From Anoxybacillus sp050480245 (lineage in GTDB: Bacteria; Bacillota; Bacilli; Bacillales; Anoxybacillaceae), in assembly GCA_050480245.1 (NCBI GenBank), contig JBCNEQ010000052.1: a DNA stretch of 12,265 bases. One strand, given 5' to 3'. Positions 12,132 to 12,265 of this stretch are shown here, piece after piece. The notes beneath the pieces are model-generated. The model did no database searches, had not been told where the DNA came from, and saw only the letters and a program-made list of their open reading frames with translations. A program made the translations under genes and the position numbers. Each line of letters starts with the position of its first letter. Position 1 is the first letter of the stretch.

Positions 12132-12265
12132 TTCCGCCACCCCCTTTCCATAAGCATATCCGTCAAATCGCTGAATGACTTGGACATATCTATAATTTAT
12201 TCCTTGTGCGATACGCTTTCCGTCCTTGCCTTTAATATCGAAACTTCCAGTCTTTCTACATGACA
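12123..12265 (-). CDS. iscB: IscB-like RNA-guided nuclease, C-terminal 46 residues (partial)
   Basis: The minus strand from the window edge reads SCRKTGSFDIKGKDGKRIAQ, then GINYRYVQVIQRFDGYAYGKGVAELA, and stops at 12125-12123. The pattern GxVxVRxTGSFxIxxxxGxxQGIxYRxxxxIQRxDGYxY is what I recall for the C-terminal target-recognition domain of IscB, the HNH/RuvC nuclease ancestral to Cas9 that is guided by an omega-RNA. The catalytic RuvC and HNH domains are outside the window, so function cannot be judged. A terminal IS hairpin directly after the stop supports an IS200/IS605-type setting. A TnpB relative is the alternative. For IscB the guide RNA gene normally lies upstream of the protein gene, hence outside this window. 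Confidence 0.6.
   Translation of the reverse strand, partial: SCRKTGSFDIKGKDGKRIAQGINYRYVQVIQRFDGYAYGKGVAELA

Larger units (their letters stand above)
12068..12265 (-). mobile_element. IS200/IS605-type element carrying an IscB-like gene, right end in window
   Basis: Read on the minus strand, the C-terminus of an IscB-like protein is followed by a terminal hairpin and then the element tip. The hairpin is CCCC-TGCC (12090-12097) with GGCA-C-GGGG (12102-12110) and a TTTA loop. The tip is shared with bases 1-21 in inverted orientation. It interrupts the TetR fragment. The rest of the element, including its left end, lies beyond the window. CTTACGCAAG occurs twice, at 12077-12086 and 12122-12131, flanking the hairpin. 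Confidence 0.65.

Noticed and set aside
1..12265. CRISPR array, tRNA or rRNA genes, or a defence-gene island
   Set aside because: No regularly spaced repeats, no cloverleaf or rRNA-like sequence and no recognisable defence genes were seen; the only RNA-guided component is the partial IscB-like gene.

Overview
The window looks like chromosome from a thermophilic Bacillaceae, most likely Geobacillus or Parageobacillus. The protein-coding backbone is fairly GC-rich with strong purine-rich ribosome binding sites. The monoacylglycerol lipase is close to the thermostable Bacillus sp. H257 enzyme (bMGL), and the nicotinamidase, M3 oligopeptidase and IS content fit the same group. This assignment is by recognition only; no search was run.

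Layout, left to right. Bases 1-21 are the last bases of an insertion-sequence end that recurs inverted at 12068-12088. Then come a monoacylglycerol lipase with its terminator (58-858) and an unrecognised, frameshifted gene (956-about 1340) cut by a complete-ended IS3-family element (1340-2657) whose orfB is broken. The nicotinamidase gene pncA (2714-3265) follows. After it come a structured RNA-like segment, two convergent terminators and a possible minus-strand gene remnant. An Rpn-type PD-(D/E)XK nuclease (3780-4685) is followed by a pair of direct repeats. A lower-GC cadmium-resistance cassette, cadC-cadA (5158-7657), carries two matching CadC operators. An ISL3-family element (7657-8960), with three lesions in its transposase gene, starts exactly at the cadA stop codon. 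Then come an M3 oligoendopeptidase (9078-10772) with its terminator, a solo right-end remnant of an IS200/IS605-type element (about 10822-10952) and a GNAT acetyltransferase (10993-11511). Next is a scar made of an ABC ATPase tail, an ABC-2 permease head and a TetR regulator tail (11512-12067). The window ends in a minus-strand element carrying the C-terminus of an IscB-like RNA-guided nuclease (12068-12265).

The housekeeping genes (lipase, pncA, pepF, GNAT) are unrelated single genes, each with its own ribosome binding site. The only clear functional unit is cadCA: CadC represses the operon through the operators and CadA exports Cd/Zn/Pb. The main story is mobile-element traffic. At least four IS-type insertions are present; both transposase genes that lie fully inside the window are inactivated, and neighbouring genes have been truncated or have lost their promoters. 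Both complete-ended elements (IS3 and ISL3) have an inverted repeat placed to fold over their own translation start. In the IS3 element this would happen only in read-through transcripts. I see no clearly novel defence or metabolic system. The best candidates for follow-up are these leader hairpins, the IscB-type ends, the structured RNA after pncA and the ABC/TetR scar.
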